From Neisseria sp. (GTDB taxonomy: Bacteria; Pseudomonadota; Gammaproteobacteria; Burkholderiales; Neisseriaceae), in assembly GCF_030530745.1 (NCBI RefSeq), contig NZ_JAUMUI010000009.1, positions 25,963 to 89,962 of the forward strand: a stretch of DNA of 64,000 bases, given 5' to 3'. The notes under the pieces were generated by a model. It searched no databases, had not been told where the DNA came from, and saw nothing but the letters and a program-made list of their open reading frames with translations. Every line of letters begins with the position of its first letter. Within the stretch, counting starts at the first letter, position 1. Of this stretch, positions 16,783-25,943 are shown in pieces. Position numbers and translations under genes: made by a program.

Positions 16783-17246
16783 AAACCTACCGCATTTTGT
16801 TTGTGTGCCTCGGCAACATCTGCCGCTCGCCGATGGCCGAATACGTTTTCCGCAGCCAAGCCGCCGAAGCGGGCGTGGCACACCGCATAGAAACCGCCAG
16901 CTCGGGCACTTCGGGCTGGCACAACGGCGAAAACATGCACAACGGCACCCTGAAAAAACTCAAGCAGCAAGGTATCGACCCTTCGGGCTTCGCCAGCAGC
17001 CAGGTTAGGCAGAGCGACGGCAACCATTACGACTTTCTCATCGCCATGGACGACAACAACCTCGCCGAACTCGAACGCCTGTTCGGCCGCCGCCCCGAAC
17101 AAATTTTCAAACTCACCGACCTGATACCCGAAAGCGGCTACAACCATGTGCCCGACCCGTGGTATACCGGCGATTTCGACGAAACCTTCCGCCTCGTTTC
17201 AGACGGCGGCCGCGCCTTGCTGCGCAAACTGGGGCTAACCCCATAA
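16779..17246 (+). CDS. Low-molecular-weight protein-tyrosine phosphatase
   Basis: A 155-residue LMW-PTP. The P-loop CLGNICRS (C-x5-R-S) starts at about residue 10, and the general-acid Asp is in VPDPWYTGDFDETF near the C-terminus. Such enzymes dephosphorylate tyrosine kinases of capsule or exopolysaccharide export, or act more broadly; no kinase or polysaccharide gene is adjacent here. ATG 16779 overlaps the previous stop by four bases. A longer reading from 16662 is an overlap artefact. Confidence 0.9.
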   Translation: MKTYRILFVCLGNICRSPMAEYVFRSQAAEAGVAHRIETASSGTSGWHNGENMHNGTLKKLKQQGIDPSGFASSQVRQSDGNHYDFLIAMDDNNLAELERLFGRRPEQIFKLTDLIPESGYNHVPDPWYTGDFDETFRLVSDGGRALLRKLGLTP

Positions 17247-17266
17247 TTTCCCCCGGCTTAAACTGC

Positions 17267-17312
17267 TTTCAGACGGCCTAAACAACTTGCAAAGGTAACA
17301 GGCCGTCTGAAA
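17267..17312. repeat. Inverted DUS pair
   Basis: TTTCAGACGGCCTA and AGGCCGTCTGAAA separated by 19 bases, between the phosphatase gene and the DUF302 lipoprotein. The long loop makes it a weaker terminator than the close pairs. Confidence 0.5.
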
Positions 17313-17341
17313 AACCCTTCTTAACCCCGTTAGGAGCAAAC

Positions 17342-17836
17342 ATGAAACTTTTGAAAACCCTGCCGCTGATATTCGCTGCCGCCGTTCTTGCCGCCTGCAC
17401 CCATACCTCGGCAGACAACAGCCACGCAGCGCCCGCAACAAAGGAAAGCGCCATGCAGGAAACCCACACCGTAACCAGCCGCTACGGATTTAACGAAACC
17501 GTGCGCCGCCTCGAAACCGCCATCACCGACAAAGGCATGGAAATCTTCACGGTTATCGACCATCAAGCCGCCGCCCGCAAACACAACCTGACCATGCAGC
17601 CGGCCAAAGTGATCATTTTCGGCAACCCCAAAGCCGGCACGCCGCTGATGGTCAAAGACCCGCAATCCGCCTTCAACCTGCCGCTGCGCGTGCTGGTTAC
17701 CGAAACCGACGGTAACGTGCAGGTTGTGTTCTACAACGTCCGCAGCCTGATCGAAAACAGCCGTATCGGTTTTGCCGACGTTGAAAACACGCTGGCCAAA
17801 ACCGAAGGGCTGATCCGCCAAACCGTTACCGAATAA
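17342..17836 (+). CDS. DUF302-domain lipoprotein
   Basis: A 164-residue lipoprotein. The signal peptide ends in lipobox LAAC (Cys 19), then comes a short disordered linker and a DUF302 domain from about residue 40 (THTVTSRYGFNETVRRLETAITDKGMEIFTVIDH, then KVIIFGNPKAGTPLM, LPLRVLVTE). DUF302 proteins form small alpha/beta dimers of unproven function. The TAGGAG ribosome site precedes ATG 17342. Probably anchored in the outer or inner membrane facing the periplasm. Monocistronic, flanked by a DUS pair before and a repeat element after. Confidence 0.85.
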   Translation: MKLLKTLPLIFAAAVLAACTHTSADNSHAAPATKESAMQETHTVTSRYGFNETVRRLETAITDKGMEIFTVIDHQAAARKHNLTMQPAKVIIFGNPKAGTPLMVKDPQSAFNLPLRVLVTETDGNVQVVFYNVRSLIENSRIGFADVENTLAKTEGLIRQTVTE

Positions 17837-17845
17837 AGGCATACC

Positions 17846-18012
17846 GAGACCTTTGCAAAATTCTTTCCGATACCTTAAAACACTTGCGTCATGCTCGGGC
17901 TTGACCCGAGCATCTGTTTGTTTTAGAAGAACAGGAGACACTCGGATCAAGCCCGGGCATGACGAAATATAACTAAATTCAGGGCTAAAACAGCTTTTTT
18001 TGCAAAGGCCTC
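17846..18012. repeat. MITE-like element with GAGACCTTTGCAAAA ends
   Basis: GAGACCTTTGCAAAA at the left and its near-complement TTTTGCAAAGGCCTC at the right enclose 167 bp. The interior carries the CGGGCTTGACCCG palindrome (17887-17964) seen at four other sites. The same left end recurs at 44384. No ORF inside; likely a non-autonomous element. Confidence 0.65.
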
Positions 18013-18022
18013 ATACCCGGTA

Positions 18023-18065
18023 TTTTCAGACGGCCCGGCGGTTTCCAAGCCGGGCCGTCTGAATT
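18023..18065. terminator. Extended inverted-DUS hairpin
   Basis: TTCAGACGGCCCGGC and GCCGGGCCGTCTGAA form a perfect 15-bp stem with a nine-base loop, longer than the usual DUS pair. It lies between the lipoprotein gene and ftsK. Confidence 0.65.
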
Positions 18066-18226
18066 TCAAACCGCTCCCGAAACATTCCGGGGCCTTTCGC
18101 AGCATCATGCAGCATAATATTGTATAATTTCGCCTTTTCCGCGCCGAAACACCCCGGCTTTCCGCCCGAACCGCATTTTTGCCGCCTGCCCGCTTTTTTT
18201 CAGACGGCCCGACCACGCGATACACT

Positions 18227-20626
18227 ATGGCTAACAAATCCCCGAAAAATCCCGAAAAAACCGCCGCCAAGCCGCGCACGCAAACCGCTGCCAAAGCAGG
18301 CAGGCCGTCTGAAACCAAGCTGCCGCGCCATCCCAAAGGCGTAACGCCCGGCAGCGCCAAGCGCAAGCGCCCGCCGCATATTGCCAACCTGATTAACGAC
18401 ACCTTATGGCTGTTTGCCCTGTTGGTTACCGTTTACGCCGCCCTGTCGCTGGCCAGCTTCACTATGGACGACCCCGCCTGGTCGCGCAGCGTGCCCGCCT
18501 CGGAACAGGTACGCAACCTCGGCGGCCTGTTCGGCGCGTATCTGGCCGATATCGGCTATTACCTGTTCGGGCTGTCGTTTTGGTGGCTGGTGATTGCCGG
18601 CTGCGTGTGGCTGTATAAAAACTTCCGCCCCCTCAAAACGCCCGACAGCAAACCCTACAACCACAGAATTGCCGCCGCCGCGCTGGGCATTCTGCTGCTG
18701 TGCAGCCCGATTTTGGAAGTGTTCGCTTTCAAACCGCAACTGGCCGACGCCCTGCCCGTCGGCGCGGGCGGCCTAATCGGTTCGTTTGCCGCCTCGGGCC
18801 TGAGCTGGCTGCTGGGCACTTCGGGCAGCCTGCTGATTATGCTGGTGGTGGTATTGCTCGCCCTGTCGCTGCTGGCGCAAGTGTCGTGGCTCGACGTGCT
18901 CGAAAAAACCGGCGCCAAACTCGAGTGGATGTGGCTGAAACTGGTGCGCAAAGAAGACAAATACGTACGCGACCTGCCCGATGCCAAAACCACCCGCCGC
19001 ATGGTGCGCGACGCCAAAAACATCACCGCCGAACCGGTAGAGCAGATCGAAGGCACCAGCAGCAACCGCAAAGTGGCCATCGCACCGCCGCCCGCCCCCG
19101 TTCAGACGGCCTTGTTCGACAGCAAAGGCGAAGCCGCCGAGCCGCCGCCCGCTGGCGAATACACCAAACCCTCGCTGCATCTGCTGCGCCTGCCGCAGGG
19201 CGAACCGCCTACCATCAACCCCGACAAACTTCAGCAAACCGCCGAACGCATTGAAGCCAAGCTGGCCGAATTCGGCATCGGCGCACAAGTGGTCTCCGCC
19301 ACCTCCGGCCCCGTTATCACGCGCTTTGAAATCGAACCCGCGCAAGGCGTGAAAGGCAGCCAGATTGTCAACCTTTCCAAAGACTTGGCCCGTTCGATGT
19401 CGTTGCAGGCCGTGCGTATCGTCGAAACCATCGCCGGCAAAAACACCATGGGTATCGAGCTGCCCAACGAGCGCCGCCAAGACGTGATGCTGAGCGAAAT
19501 CCTCTCCTCACCCGTGTTCACCGACGCCAAATCCAAACTCACCGTTGCGCTGGGCAAAGACATCGCCGGCATCCCTGTGGTGGGCGATTTGGCGAAAATG
19601 CCGCACCTGTTGGTGGGCGGCATGACCGGCTCGGGCAAATCGGTGGGCGTGAACGCCATGATTCTGTCGATACTCTTCAAGGCCACGCCCGACGAAGTGC
19701 GCTTTATCATGATCGATCCGAAAATGCTCGAGCTGAGCATCTACGAGGGTATCCCCCATCTGCTCTGCCCCGTGGTAACCGATATGCGTGAAGCCGGGCA
19801 GGCACTAAACTGGTGCGTGGCCGAAATGGAAAAACGCTACCGCCTGCTCTCCCACGCAGGCGTGCGCAATATCGAAGGCTTCAACAAAAAAGCGGCCGAA
19901 GCCAAAGCCGCAGGCAAGCCGCTGCTCAACCCCTTCAGCCTCAACCCCGACGATCCCGAACCGCTGGAAACGCTGCCCATGATTGTGGTGGTGATTGATG
20001 AATTGGCCGACCTGATGATGACCGAGCGCAAATCCGTCGAACAGCAAATCGCCCGCCTGGCGCAAAAAGCCCGCGCGGCCGGCATCCATATGATTGTCGC
20101 CACCCAGCGCCCCAGCGTCGATGTGGTTACCGGCCTGATTAAAGCCAACATCCCCACCCGCATGGCCTTCACCGTTCAGAGCAAAATCGACAGCCGCACC
20201 ATTCTCGACCAAATGGGCGCCGACGAACTGCTCAAATACGGCGATTCGCTGTTTCTGCAACCGGGCAACGCCGAGCCAACCCGCCTGCAAGGCGCGTTTG
20301 TGTCAGACGACGAAGTGCACCAAATCGTCGACCACGTCAAACGCCAGGCCCCGGCCAATTATGTCGAAGGGCTGCTCAGCGGCGAAGCCGCGCTGGAAAC
20401 CACCAACATCGTCAACCCCAACGCCAACAGCGACGAACTCTTCGACCAAGCCGTCGCCTTCGTGCTGGAAACCCGCAAAACCTCTATTTCGTCGCTGCAA
20501 CGCCAACTGCGCGTGGGCTACAACCGCGCCGCCAACCTGATGCAGGCGCTGGAAGATGCCGGCATCGTTTCTCCCGCCGATGTGGGCGGCAGCCGTAAGA
20601 TTCTGGCGCAGAAAGATAATCTTTAA
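18227..20626 (+). CDS. ftsK: DNA translocase FtsK
   Basis: A 799-residue FtsK/SpoIIIE translocase that clears chromosomes from the closing septum. Basic N-terminal tail, about four membrane spans (about residues 60-230), a short linker, then the motor: Walker [14 protein letters not shown] and Walker [15 protein letters not shown]. The C-terminal gamma winged helix ([24 protein letters not shown]) reads KOPS-type sequences. ATG 18227 starts [11 protein letters not shown]; the reading from 18179 begins inside a DUS. The linker is much shorter than in E. coli FtsK (1329 aa). One DUS lies in the 5' coding part (about 18301-18313). Neisserial genomes can carry two FtsK paralogues. Confidence 0.95.
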   Translation: MANKSPKNPEKTAAKPRTQTAAKAGRPSETKLPRHPKGVTPGSAKRKRPPHIANLINDTLWLFALLVTVYAALSLASFTMDDPAWSRSVPASEQVRNLGGLFGAYLADIGYYLFGLSFWWLVIAGCVWLYKNFRPLKTPDSKPYNHRIAAAALGILLLCSPILEVFAFKPQLADALPVGAGGLIGSFAASGLSWLLGTSGSLLIMLVVVLLALSLLAQVSWLDVLEKTGAKLEWMWLKLVRKEDKYVRDLPDAKTTRRMVRDAKNITAEPVEQIEGTSSNRKVAIAPPPAPVQTALFDSKGEAAEPPPAGEYTKPSLHLLRLPQGEPPTINPDKLQQTAERIEAKLAEFGIGAQVVSATSGPVITRFEIEPAQGVKGSQIVNLSKDLARSMSLQAVRIVETIAGKNTMGIELPNERRQDVMLSEILSSPVFTDAKSKLTVALGKDIAGIPVVGDLAKMPHLLVGGMTGSGKSVGVNAMILSILFKATPDEVRFIMIDPKMLELSIYEGIPHLLCPVVTDMREAGQALNWCVAEMEKRYRLLSHAGVRNIEGFNKKAAEAKAAGKPLLNPFSLNPDDPEPLETLPMIVVVIDELADLMMTERKSVEQQIARLAQKARAAGIHMIVATQRPSVDVVTGLIKANIPTRMAFTVQSKIDSRTILDQMGADELLKYGDSLFLQPGNAEPTRLQGAFVSDDEVHQIVDHVKRQAPANYVEGLLSGEAALETTNIVNPNANSDELFDQAVAFVLETRKTSISSLQRQLRVGYNRAANLMQALEDAGIVSPADVGGSRKILAQKDNL

Positions 20627-20651
20627 GGTTTTGATAGGATTCCGGTATAAC

Positions 20652-20684
20652 AAGGCCGTCTGAAAATAGTTTTCAGACGGCCTT
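20652..20684. terminator. Inverted-DUS terminator of ftsK
   Basis: AAGGCCGTCTGAAAA and TTTTCAGACGGCCTT, a 15-bp stem with a three-base loop, 26 bases after the ftsK stop. Confidence 0.8.
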
Positions 20685-20737
20685 AAGGTATTTTTGCAAA
20701 GGTCTTAACCTATATTGCCTTCACTATCTACCATATC

Positions 20738-20815
20738 CGTCATACTCGGGCTTGACCCGAGTATCTTGTTGTTCAAAAGAAATAACAGATACTCGGGTCA
20801 AGCCCGAGTATGACG
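20738..20815. repeat. CGGGCTTGACCCG palindromic repeat
   Basis: A 78-bp interrupted palindrome (arms of about 26 bases with CGTCATACTCGGG ends), between ftsK and ispD. A TTTTGCAAAGGTCTT end of the GAGACC type lies at about 20692-20706. It lies within ten bases of the ispD stop. Confidence 0.75.
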
Positions 20816-20822
20816 TAATTGT

Positions 20823-21560
20823 TTAGACGGCGCGCGTTTGAGATGCCGCTGCGGCAAACTTTTCCGCCAGCAGCAGGCGCACGATGTATTCGTCTTGCGG
20901 CAAGGTCAGTTTTAAGTTGCGGCTGTCGCCCTGCACCAGCAGGGGGCGGATGCCCAGCATTTCCACCGCCGAGGCTTCGTCGGTTACAGCACCGAGGTCG
21001 GGCACGGTCAAGGCGCATTGCAGCAGGGCGGCAGGAAAAAGCTGAGGGGTTTGCGCCTGCCACAAACCGCTGCGGGGCACGGTGGTTTCGATCAGGCCGT
21101 CTGAACCGCCGCGTTTGAGGGTGTCGGCCACGGGCACGGCGAGGATGCCGCCGTTGGGGTGGCTGCCGGCTAGGTCTATCAGGCGGCTGAGGGCATCTTG
21201 AGGCAAACAGCAGCGGGCGGCATCGTGCACAAGGATATTGTCGCAGGGGGCGGCCAAGCCGCGTTCAAGCAGGGTGTTCACGCCGTTTCTTACGGTTTCG
21301 GCACGGCTGGCGCCGCCGCAATGCAGCAAAACGGTTTTGGCGGAGGCCGTCTGAAAACCTGCTGTTTCGGCGGGTTGGAAGGTGTGGTCGCCGGGAGCCA
21401 GCACCACGGCGGCGCAGGTGATTTGCGGGTGGGCGGTGAAGATGTCGAGGGTGTGCTGCAACACGGTTTTGCCGTGGATTTCAACATATTGCTTGGGCTT
21501 GCCTGCGCCGAAGCGTTCTCCTGTGCCGGCGGCGGGGATTAAGGCGATGTTGCGTTTCAC
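20823..21560 (-). CDS. ispD: 2-C-methyl-D-erythritol 4-phosphate cytidylyltransferase
   Basis: A 245-residue enzyme of the non-mevalonate isoprenoid pathway, coupling CTP with MEP. IPAAGTGERFGAGKPKQY is the nucleotidyltransferase signature; LVHDAARCCLP, TDEASAVEMLG and the C-terminal NLKLTLPQDEYI follow. The start is taken as GTG 21560 (VKRNIALIPAAG), which overlaps the dnaQ stop by four bases (GTGA); a reading from 21587 adds nine non-homologous residues. The usual partner ispF is not downstream: the gene ends at the palindromic repeat before ftsK. An internal DUS (about 21094) encodes part of a surface loop. Confidence 0.95.
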   Translation of the reverse strand: MKRNIALIPAAGTGERFGAGKPKQYVEIHGKTVLQHTLDIFTAHPQITCAAVVLAPGDHTFQPAETAGFQTASAKTVLLHCGGASRAETVRNGVNTLLERGLAAPCDNILVHDAARCCLPQDALSRLIDLAGSHPNGGILAVPVADTLKRGGSDGLIETTVPRSGLWQAQTPQLFPAALLQCALTVPDLGAVTDEASAVEMLGIRPLLVQGDSRNLKLTLPQDEYIVRLLLAEKFAAAASQTRAV

Positions 21561-22273
21561 GCGCCCGCCTCCGTGCGCCACACGCATTTGCCTTCGGTGA
21601 TTTTGTCGAGCGTGTCGAGATAGGCTTCGTGTGCAGCCAGTTCGGCTTCATCGGCACCCAGCACTTTCAGGTGCGCCGGGCGTTGGATTTTGGCGGCTGC
21701 ATAGCTGCCGTCGGCTTCTCCCCTGTGATCGGCCATCAGATCGAACTGGCCGCGCGTCATGGCGAGATATACTTCGCCGAGCAGTTCGCAGTCGATCAGG
21801 GCGCCGTGGAACACGCGTTTGCTTCGGTCAACGTCGAAGCGCGTGCATAAGGCGTCGAGGCTGGATTTCTGGCCGGGAAACATTTCCCGTGCCATGCTGA
21901 GGGTGTCGGTTACCTTGCAGCCCAACTCTTCTATTGTTGGCAGCCCCATGCGGCCGAACTCCATATCGAGAAAGCCGACATCGAACTTGGCGTTGTGAAT
22001 GATGAGTTCGGCACCACGCAGAAAGTCGGCAATTTTCTGCCCCACCTGCTCGAACTTGGGGGCGTTTTTTTCCTCCAAAACAGCCAAGGTGATGCCGTGG
22101 ACGGCGGCGGCTTCGTCGGGAATATCGCGGTCGGGGTGGATATAAAGGTGCAGTGTGTTGCTGGTTAACCGGCGGTTAACCATTTCCAACCCGGCAAATT
22201 CGACCATACGGTCGCCGCTGTTGGGGTAAAGGCCGGTGGTTTCGGTGTCGAGGATAATCTGGCGGGTGTTCAT
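21557..22273 (-). CDS. dnaQ: DNA polymerase III epsilon subunit (3'-5' proofreading exonuclease)
   Basis: A 238-residue DEDDh exonuclease: Exo I LDTETTGL, Exo II IHNAKFDVGFLD, Exo III HGALIDCELL. The C-terminal third would bind the alpha subunit. It ends with a 4-base overlap into ispD, so the two are coupled, although the functions are unrelated. The ATG at 22273 starts MNTRQIILDTETTG, matching the family N-terminus. Confidence 0.95.
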   Translation of the reverse strand: MNTRQIILDTETTGLYPNSGDRMVEFAGLEMVNRRLTSNTLHLYIHPDRDIPDEAAAVHGITLAVLEEKNAPKFEQVGQKIADFLRGAELIIHNAKFDVGFLDMEFGRMGLPTIEELGCKVTDTLSMAREMFPGQKSSLDALCTRFDVDRSKRVFHGALIDCELLGEVYLAMTRGQFDLMADHRGEADGSYAAAKIQRPAHLKVLGADEAELAAHEAYLDTLDKITEGKCVWRTEAGA

Positions 22274-22348
22274 AACGCTTGCTGTTGAAAAGGTTGCCGC
22301 ATCATACTAAAAGCGGCGGGGAAAGTAAAAACGGCTGTGGGGCTGATC

Positions 22349-22386
22349 AAGGCCGTCTGAAAAGCAGTTTAGGTTTTTCAGACGGC
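22349..22386. terminator. Inverted-DUS terminator downstream of truA
   Basis: AAGGCCGTCTGAAAA and TTTTTCAGACGGC with a ten-base loop, beyond the minus-strand truA stop at 22412. Confidence 0.65.
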
Positions 22387-22411
22387 ATTAAATGTCATTA
22401 ACTTCAATGAT

Positions 22412-23248
22412 TTACCACAACCACTCAGGCACAGGCGGGGTGGCTATGCCCCATTCGGGCGGATAGTCCACCCCCGTCAGATAAAGGCCGTCGGGCATCA
22501 GCGTGGGCGGAGCATGTTTGCGGCTGCGCTCCGCCATCAAATCGGCAAACCCCTGCACGCTGAGGCGGCCGTCGCCCACATACACCAGCGCGCCCATGAT
22601 GTTGCGCACCATATGGTGCAGAAAGGCGTTACCGTGCAAATCGAGCTTCATCAATTCGGGCGTGCCGCTCAAGGTGGCGCTATACAGGGTTTTCACAGGG
22701 GATTTCGCCTGGCATTCGGCCGCGCGGAAACTGGAAAAGTCATGTTCGCCCACCAGCATGGCCGCAGCCTGCCGCATTTTTTCCATATCCAGCGGCCTGC
22801 ATACCCAACCTACCCTGCCAGCCAGCAGGGGGTTGCGTACCGATGCCGACAGCAACACATAACGGTAGCGGCGGCCGAATGCGTCGAAACGGGCGTGAAA
22901 GCGCGGGTCAACAGGTTGTGCATGCCAAACGGCCACTTCTTTGGGCAGATGTGTGTTCACCCCCCGCACCCACGCCTGCGCGGGGCGCCCGGCCGTGGTG
23001 TCGAAATGCACCACTTGCGCGGCCGCGTGCACGCCGGCATCGGTCCGCCCCGCCACCACGGTGCGGATGCGCTCGCCTGCAATCTGCCCGAGAGCGTATT
23101 CGAGCGCGTCCTGCACCGTAACCAAGCCGTCGGCCTGTTTCTGCTTCTGCCAGCCGTGGAAACTTTTTCCGTTATAGGCAAGCATCAATGCCCAGCGCTG
23201 CGTTCCGGCTGAAGGCGGCGGGCTGGAAAGTTCGGTATCGGCTGGCAT
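22412..23248 (-). CDS. truA: tRNA pseudouridine(38-40) synthase
   Basis: A 278-residue TruA that isomerises U38-U40 in tRNA anticodon arms. The catalytic Asp is in [40 protein letters not shown] and [12 protein letters not shown] are family landmarks. The chosen ATG 23248 (MPADTELSS) has GGAG upstream and gives an N-terminus slightly longer than meningococcal TruA; the reading from 23308 adds a spurious extension. Single gene. Confidence 0.92.
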   Translation of the reverse strand: MPADTELSSPPPSAGTQRWALMLAYNGKSFHGWQKQKQADGLVTVQDALEYALGQIAGERIRTVVAGRTDAGVHAAAQVVHFDTTAGRPAQAWVRGVNTHLPKEVAVWHAQPVDPRFHARFDAFGRRYRYVLLSASVRNPLLAGRVGWVCRPLDMEKMRQAAAMLVGEHDFSSFRAAECQAKSPVKTLYSATLSGTPELMKLDLHGNAFLHHMVRNIMGALVYVGDGRLSVQGFADLMAERSRKHAPPTLMPDGLYLTGVDYPPEWGIATPPVPEWLW

Positions 23249-23495
23249 GGTGGCTCCGGCGGTAGTGTAAAAATATGTTGAAAACAAAAGCGCACAATTA
23301 TAAGCCAATTCACATCGCCAAACTTATTCCGCCACCCCAAAACCCGCCCAATCTATTGAAAATATAAAATAAAAGTGCAAAAAGCAGCAGATACCGCCTT
23401 TGACAAACTTTAACCTATCGCCTAATATCCGCCCGTGCGGGGCCGCCTCCCGCCCATCTGAAATATTAACCGAAAGAAGAAAGAAGAATAGATTT

Positions 23496-24734
23496 ATGGA
23501 ATGGGTTTTTAACAGTTATTACACACTGATTGCCGCCGCCGTTGTGCTGCTGGTAGGCAAAATTAAGTTTTTACAGGATTTCAATATTCCCGAGCCGGTA
23601 GCAGGCGGCTTGGTGGCTGCAATGGTTCTGTATGCGCTGCACGCCATCTACGGCGTAAGCTTCAAATTCGAGAAGCCGCTGCAGGATGCGTTTATGCTGA
23701 TTTTCTTCACCTCTATCGGCCTGAGTGCCGACTTTTCGCGCTTGAGAGCGGGCGGCTTCCCGCTGGTGATATTCACCGCCATTGTCGGCTCTTTTATTTT
23801 GGTTCAAAACGCTGTCGGCGTCGGCCTGGCCGGCCTGTTCGGCCTCGACCCGCTGCTCGGTCTGATTACCGGATCGGTTACCTTAACGGGCGGCCACGGT
23901 ACGGCAGGCGCATGGGGGCCGGATTTCGAGAAAAACTTCGGCTTGACCGGCGCAACCGGCTTAGGCATGGCTGCCGCTACGTTCGGCTTGGTTGCCGGCG
24001 GCCTGATCGGCGGCCCGGTTGCCCGCCGCCTGATCAACAAAATGGGGCGCAAACCGTTAGACGAAGCCGCCGTTAAAGCCCAAGCCGCCGTTTACGACGA
24101 CGACGATCCCGGCAAAAGCACCGACGATTTGTTCGAACACCCCGAACAAACCCGCCTGATTACCGCCAATTCGGCCGTAGAAACGCTGGCAATGTTTGCC
24201 GCCTGTCTGGCCTTCGCCGAAATCATGGACGGCTTCGACAGCGAATACCTCAAACCGTTTTATCTCGACCTGCCCAAATTCGTGTGGGCGCTGTTCGGCG
24301 GTGTGATTCTGCGCAACATTTTAACCATCGTTTTCAAATTCAATATGTTCGACCGTGCCATCGACGTATTCGGCAACGCTTCGCTGTCGCTGTTTCTGGC
24401 CATGGCGCTGCTCAACCTGAAACTGTGGGAGCTTACCGGCCTGGCAGGCCCCGTAACCGTCATTCTGCTGGCTCAGGCTTTGGTGATGATGCTTTACGCC
24501 ACCTTCGTAACCTATGTTTTGATGGGCCGCAATTATGATGCCGCCGTACTGGCGGCAGGCCATTGCGGTTTCGGAATGGGAGCCACGCCTACCGCCGTTG
24601 CCAATATGCAGTCGGTAACCGAACGTTTCGGCCCCTCGCACAAAGCCTTTTTGATTGTTCCGATGGTGGGTGCATTTTTCGTCGACTTCATCAACGTTTT
24701 CATCCTCACCGGTTTTGTAAACTTCCTCAAATAA
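23496..24734 (+). CDS. gltS: Sodium/glutamate symporter
   Basis: A 412-residue GltS-family transporter with about ten membrane spans in two inverted halves. LPEP-type motif appears as FNIPEPVAGGL, the first pore loop as GSVTLTGGHGTAGAWG, and the second-half counterpart as GHCGFGMGATPTAVANM. It imports glutamate with sodium. ATG 23496 begins MEWVFNSYYTLIAAAVVLL; the earlier in-frame start at 23400 lies in the leader with a degenerate DUS. It ends at a strong hairpin terminator. Confidence 0.93.
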   Translation: MEWVFNSYYTLIAAAVVLLVGKIKFLQDFNIPEPVAGGLVAAMVLYALHAIYGVSFKFEKPLQDAFMLIFFTSIGLSADFSRLRAGGFPLVIFTAIVGSFILVQNAVGVGLAGLFGLDPLLGLITGSVTLTGGHGTAGAWGPDFEKNFGLTGATGLGMAAATFGLVAGGLIGGPVARRLINKMGRKPLDEAAVKAQAAVYDDDDPGKSTDDLFEHPEQTRLITANSAVETLAMFAACLAFAEIMDGFDSEYLKPFYLDLPKFVWALFGGVILRNILTIVFKFNMFDRAIDVFGNASLSLFLAMALLNLKLWELTGLAGPVTVILLAQALVMMLYATFVTYVLMGRNYDAAVLAAGHCGFGMGATPTAVANMQSVTERFGPSHKAFLIVPMVGAFFVDFINVFILTGFVNFLK

Positions 24735-24749
24735 ACCGCAAGCAAACTA

Positions 24750-24790
24750 AAAAGCATCTGCAGCACCTTACCCGTTGCAGATGCTTTTGT
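24750..24790 (+). terminator. Rho-independent terminator of gltS
   Basis: AAAGCATCTGCA and TGCAGATGCTTTT form a 12-bp stem with a T run, 16 bases after the gltS stop. Confidence 0.85.
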
Positions 24791-24830
24791 TATGATGCCG
24801 TCTGAAACCATTTTTTACAAAGGCCGTACC

Positions 24831-25850
24831 ATGTATAAAAAGCTGATTACTTTTTCCCTGATTGCCGCCGCTCTGGCAGCCTGCGGCGAGAGCGGCACCA
24901 AACAGGAAAATACCCCGCTGGCCTGCGACAGCCCTGCCGTGCTTCAAAACGTGCGCACCAACATCCAAGAAATCATCAAACAGGAAGCGCAGCGTTTCGC
25001 CCGCAACGACACCCGCCGGTTTATCGATGCCGATAAAATCATTGCCGCCTCCACCCAGCTCAACATACAGCTCGACGGTTCCGCCGAAGAAAACCAAAAC
25101 GGCCGCCCCGTATGCAAAGCCAACCTGAGCATACAGATTCCCGCCGACATCCTGAACATTGCCCAAACCAACAGCCCGCTGGTTTACGGCGCCAACAGCA
25201 ACATCACCCAACTGATTCAGGAACGCATCACCGGCAGCACCCTCACCTACGACAAAGGCCTGTTTACCCGCCCGCTGCATTACACCACCGCAGAAACCGA
25301 CGGGCAAACCACCGTTAATTATGAAGACAACGCCATCACCGTAACCGCCCAAAACATCACCAGCGCGCTGCTGCCCTACGGCGTAAAAAGCATCCTGATG
25401 ATTGACGGACAACCCGTCAGGCTTGAAGAAGCCTTGAATGCCGGTTCGCAAGCCTTCCCCGAACCGCCGCAAGCCGACCCCTTGGACATACTCGACAACA
25501 ACGCCGCCAGCAGCACTTTCGGCGAAGAAAGCGTGAGCGCGCCCGAAACCCTGACACCGGAACCGCCCCGCAGTGAAATCACATTCTCGGCAGGCGAACT
25601 GGAGCAGGCGAAGAACAACAGCCAATCTGCCGACCGCGAAATCAACATGGTGTGGAACAGCCTCGATCAAACCGTTCAGCAAGGGCTGGTCGATGACCAG
25701 CGCAGCTGGATACAAAGCAAAAGCACCAACTGCCGCAAAGCCGCCGCCCAAGCCGAAAGCAGCCTGCAGGCCGAATACCTGCGCCTGCAATGCGAAACGC
25801 GCATGACCCGCGAACGCAGCCAATACCTGCGCAGTTATACGATTAACTAA
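24831..25850 (+). CDS. Lipoprotein with LprI-like C-terminal domain
   Basis: A 339-residue lipoprotein: signal peptide MYKKLITFSLIAAALAAC with lipobox LAAC (Cys 18). The middle part is beta-rich with two Cys (LACDSPAVLQNV, RPVCKANLS). A Pro/Ser/Glu linker near 210-250 leads to a C-terminal helical domain (EINMVWNSLDQTVQQGLVDDQRSWIQSKSTNCR, CETRMTRERSQYLR). The Trp-Cys-Cys spacing matches the lysozyme-inhibitor LprI (DUF1311) family, which would protect peptidoglycan from host lysozyme. ATG 24831 follows a DUS and a weak ribosome site. Family of the N-terminal part unknown. Confidence 0.8.
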   Translation: MYKKLITFSLIAAALAACGESGTKQENTPLACDSPAVLQNVRTNIQEIIKQEAQRFARNDTRRFIDADKIIAASTQLNIQLDGSAEENQNGRPVCKANLSIQIPADILNIAQTNSPLVYGANSNITQLIQERITGSTLTYDKGLFTRPLHYTTAETDGQTTVNYEDNAITVTAQNITSALLPYGVKSILMIDGQPVRLEEALNAGSQAFPEPPQADPLDILDNNAASSTFGEESVSAPETLTPEPPRSEITFSAGELEQAKNNSQSADREINMVWNSLDQTVQQGLVDDQRSWIQSKSTNCRKAAAQAESSLQAEYLRLQCETRMTRERSQYLRSYTIN

Positions 25851-25878
25851 GCCGCAGGTTCCATGCTTGAAAACAACA

Positions 25879-25910
25879 CAGGCCGTCTGAAAACGTTTTC
25901 AGACGGCCTG
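25879..25910. terminator. Bidirectional inverted-DUS terminator
   Basis: CAGGCCGTCTGAAAAC and GTTTTCAGACGGCCTG, a 16-bp perfect stem, between the convergent lipoprotein and transporter genes. Confidence 0.85.
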
Positions 25911-25943
25911 TATTGTTTTATTACCGGACGGTTGCGGTTTGGT

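Noticed and set aside
24768-25823. 351-residue ORF on the minus strand
   Set aside because: Exact antisense of the LprI-like lipoprotein gene, with Gly/Phe/Ala-rich composition typical of a reversed GC-rich frame and no ribosome site.
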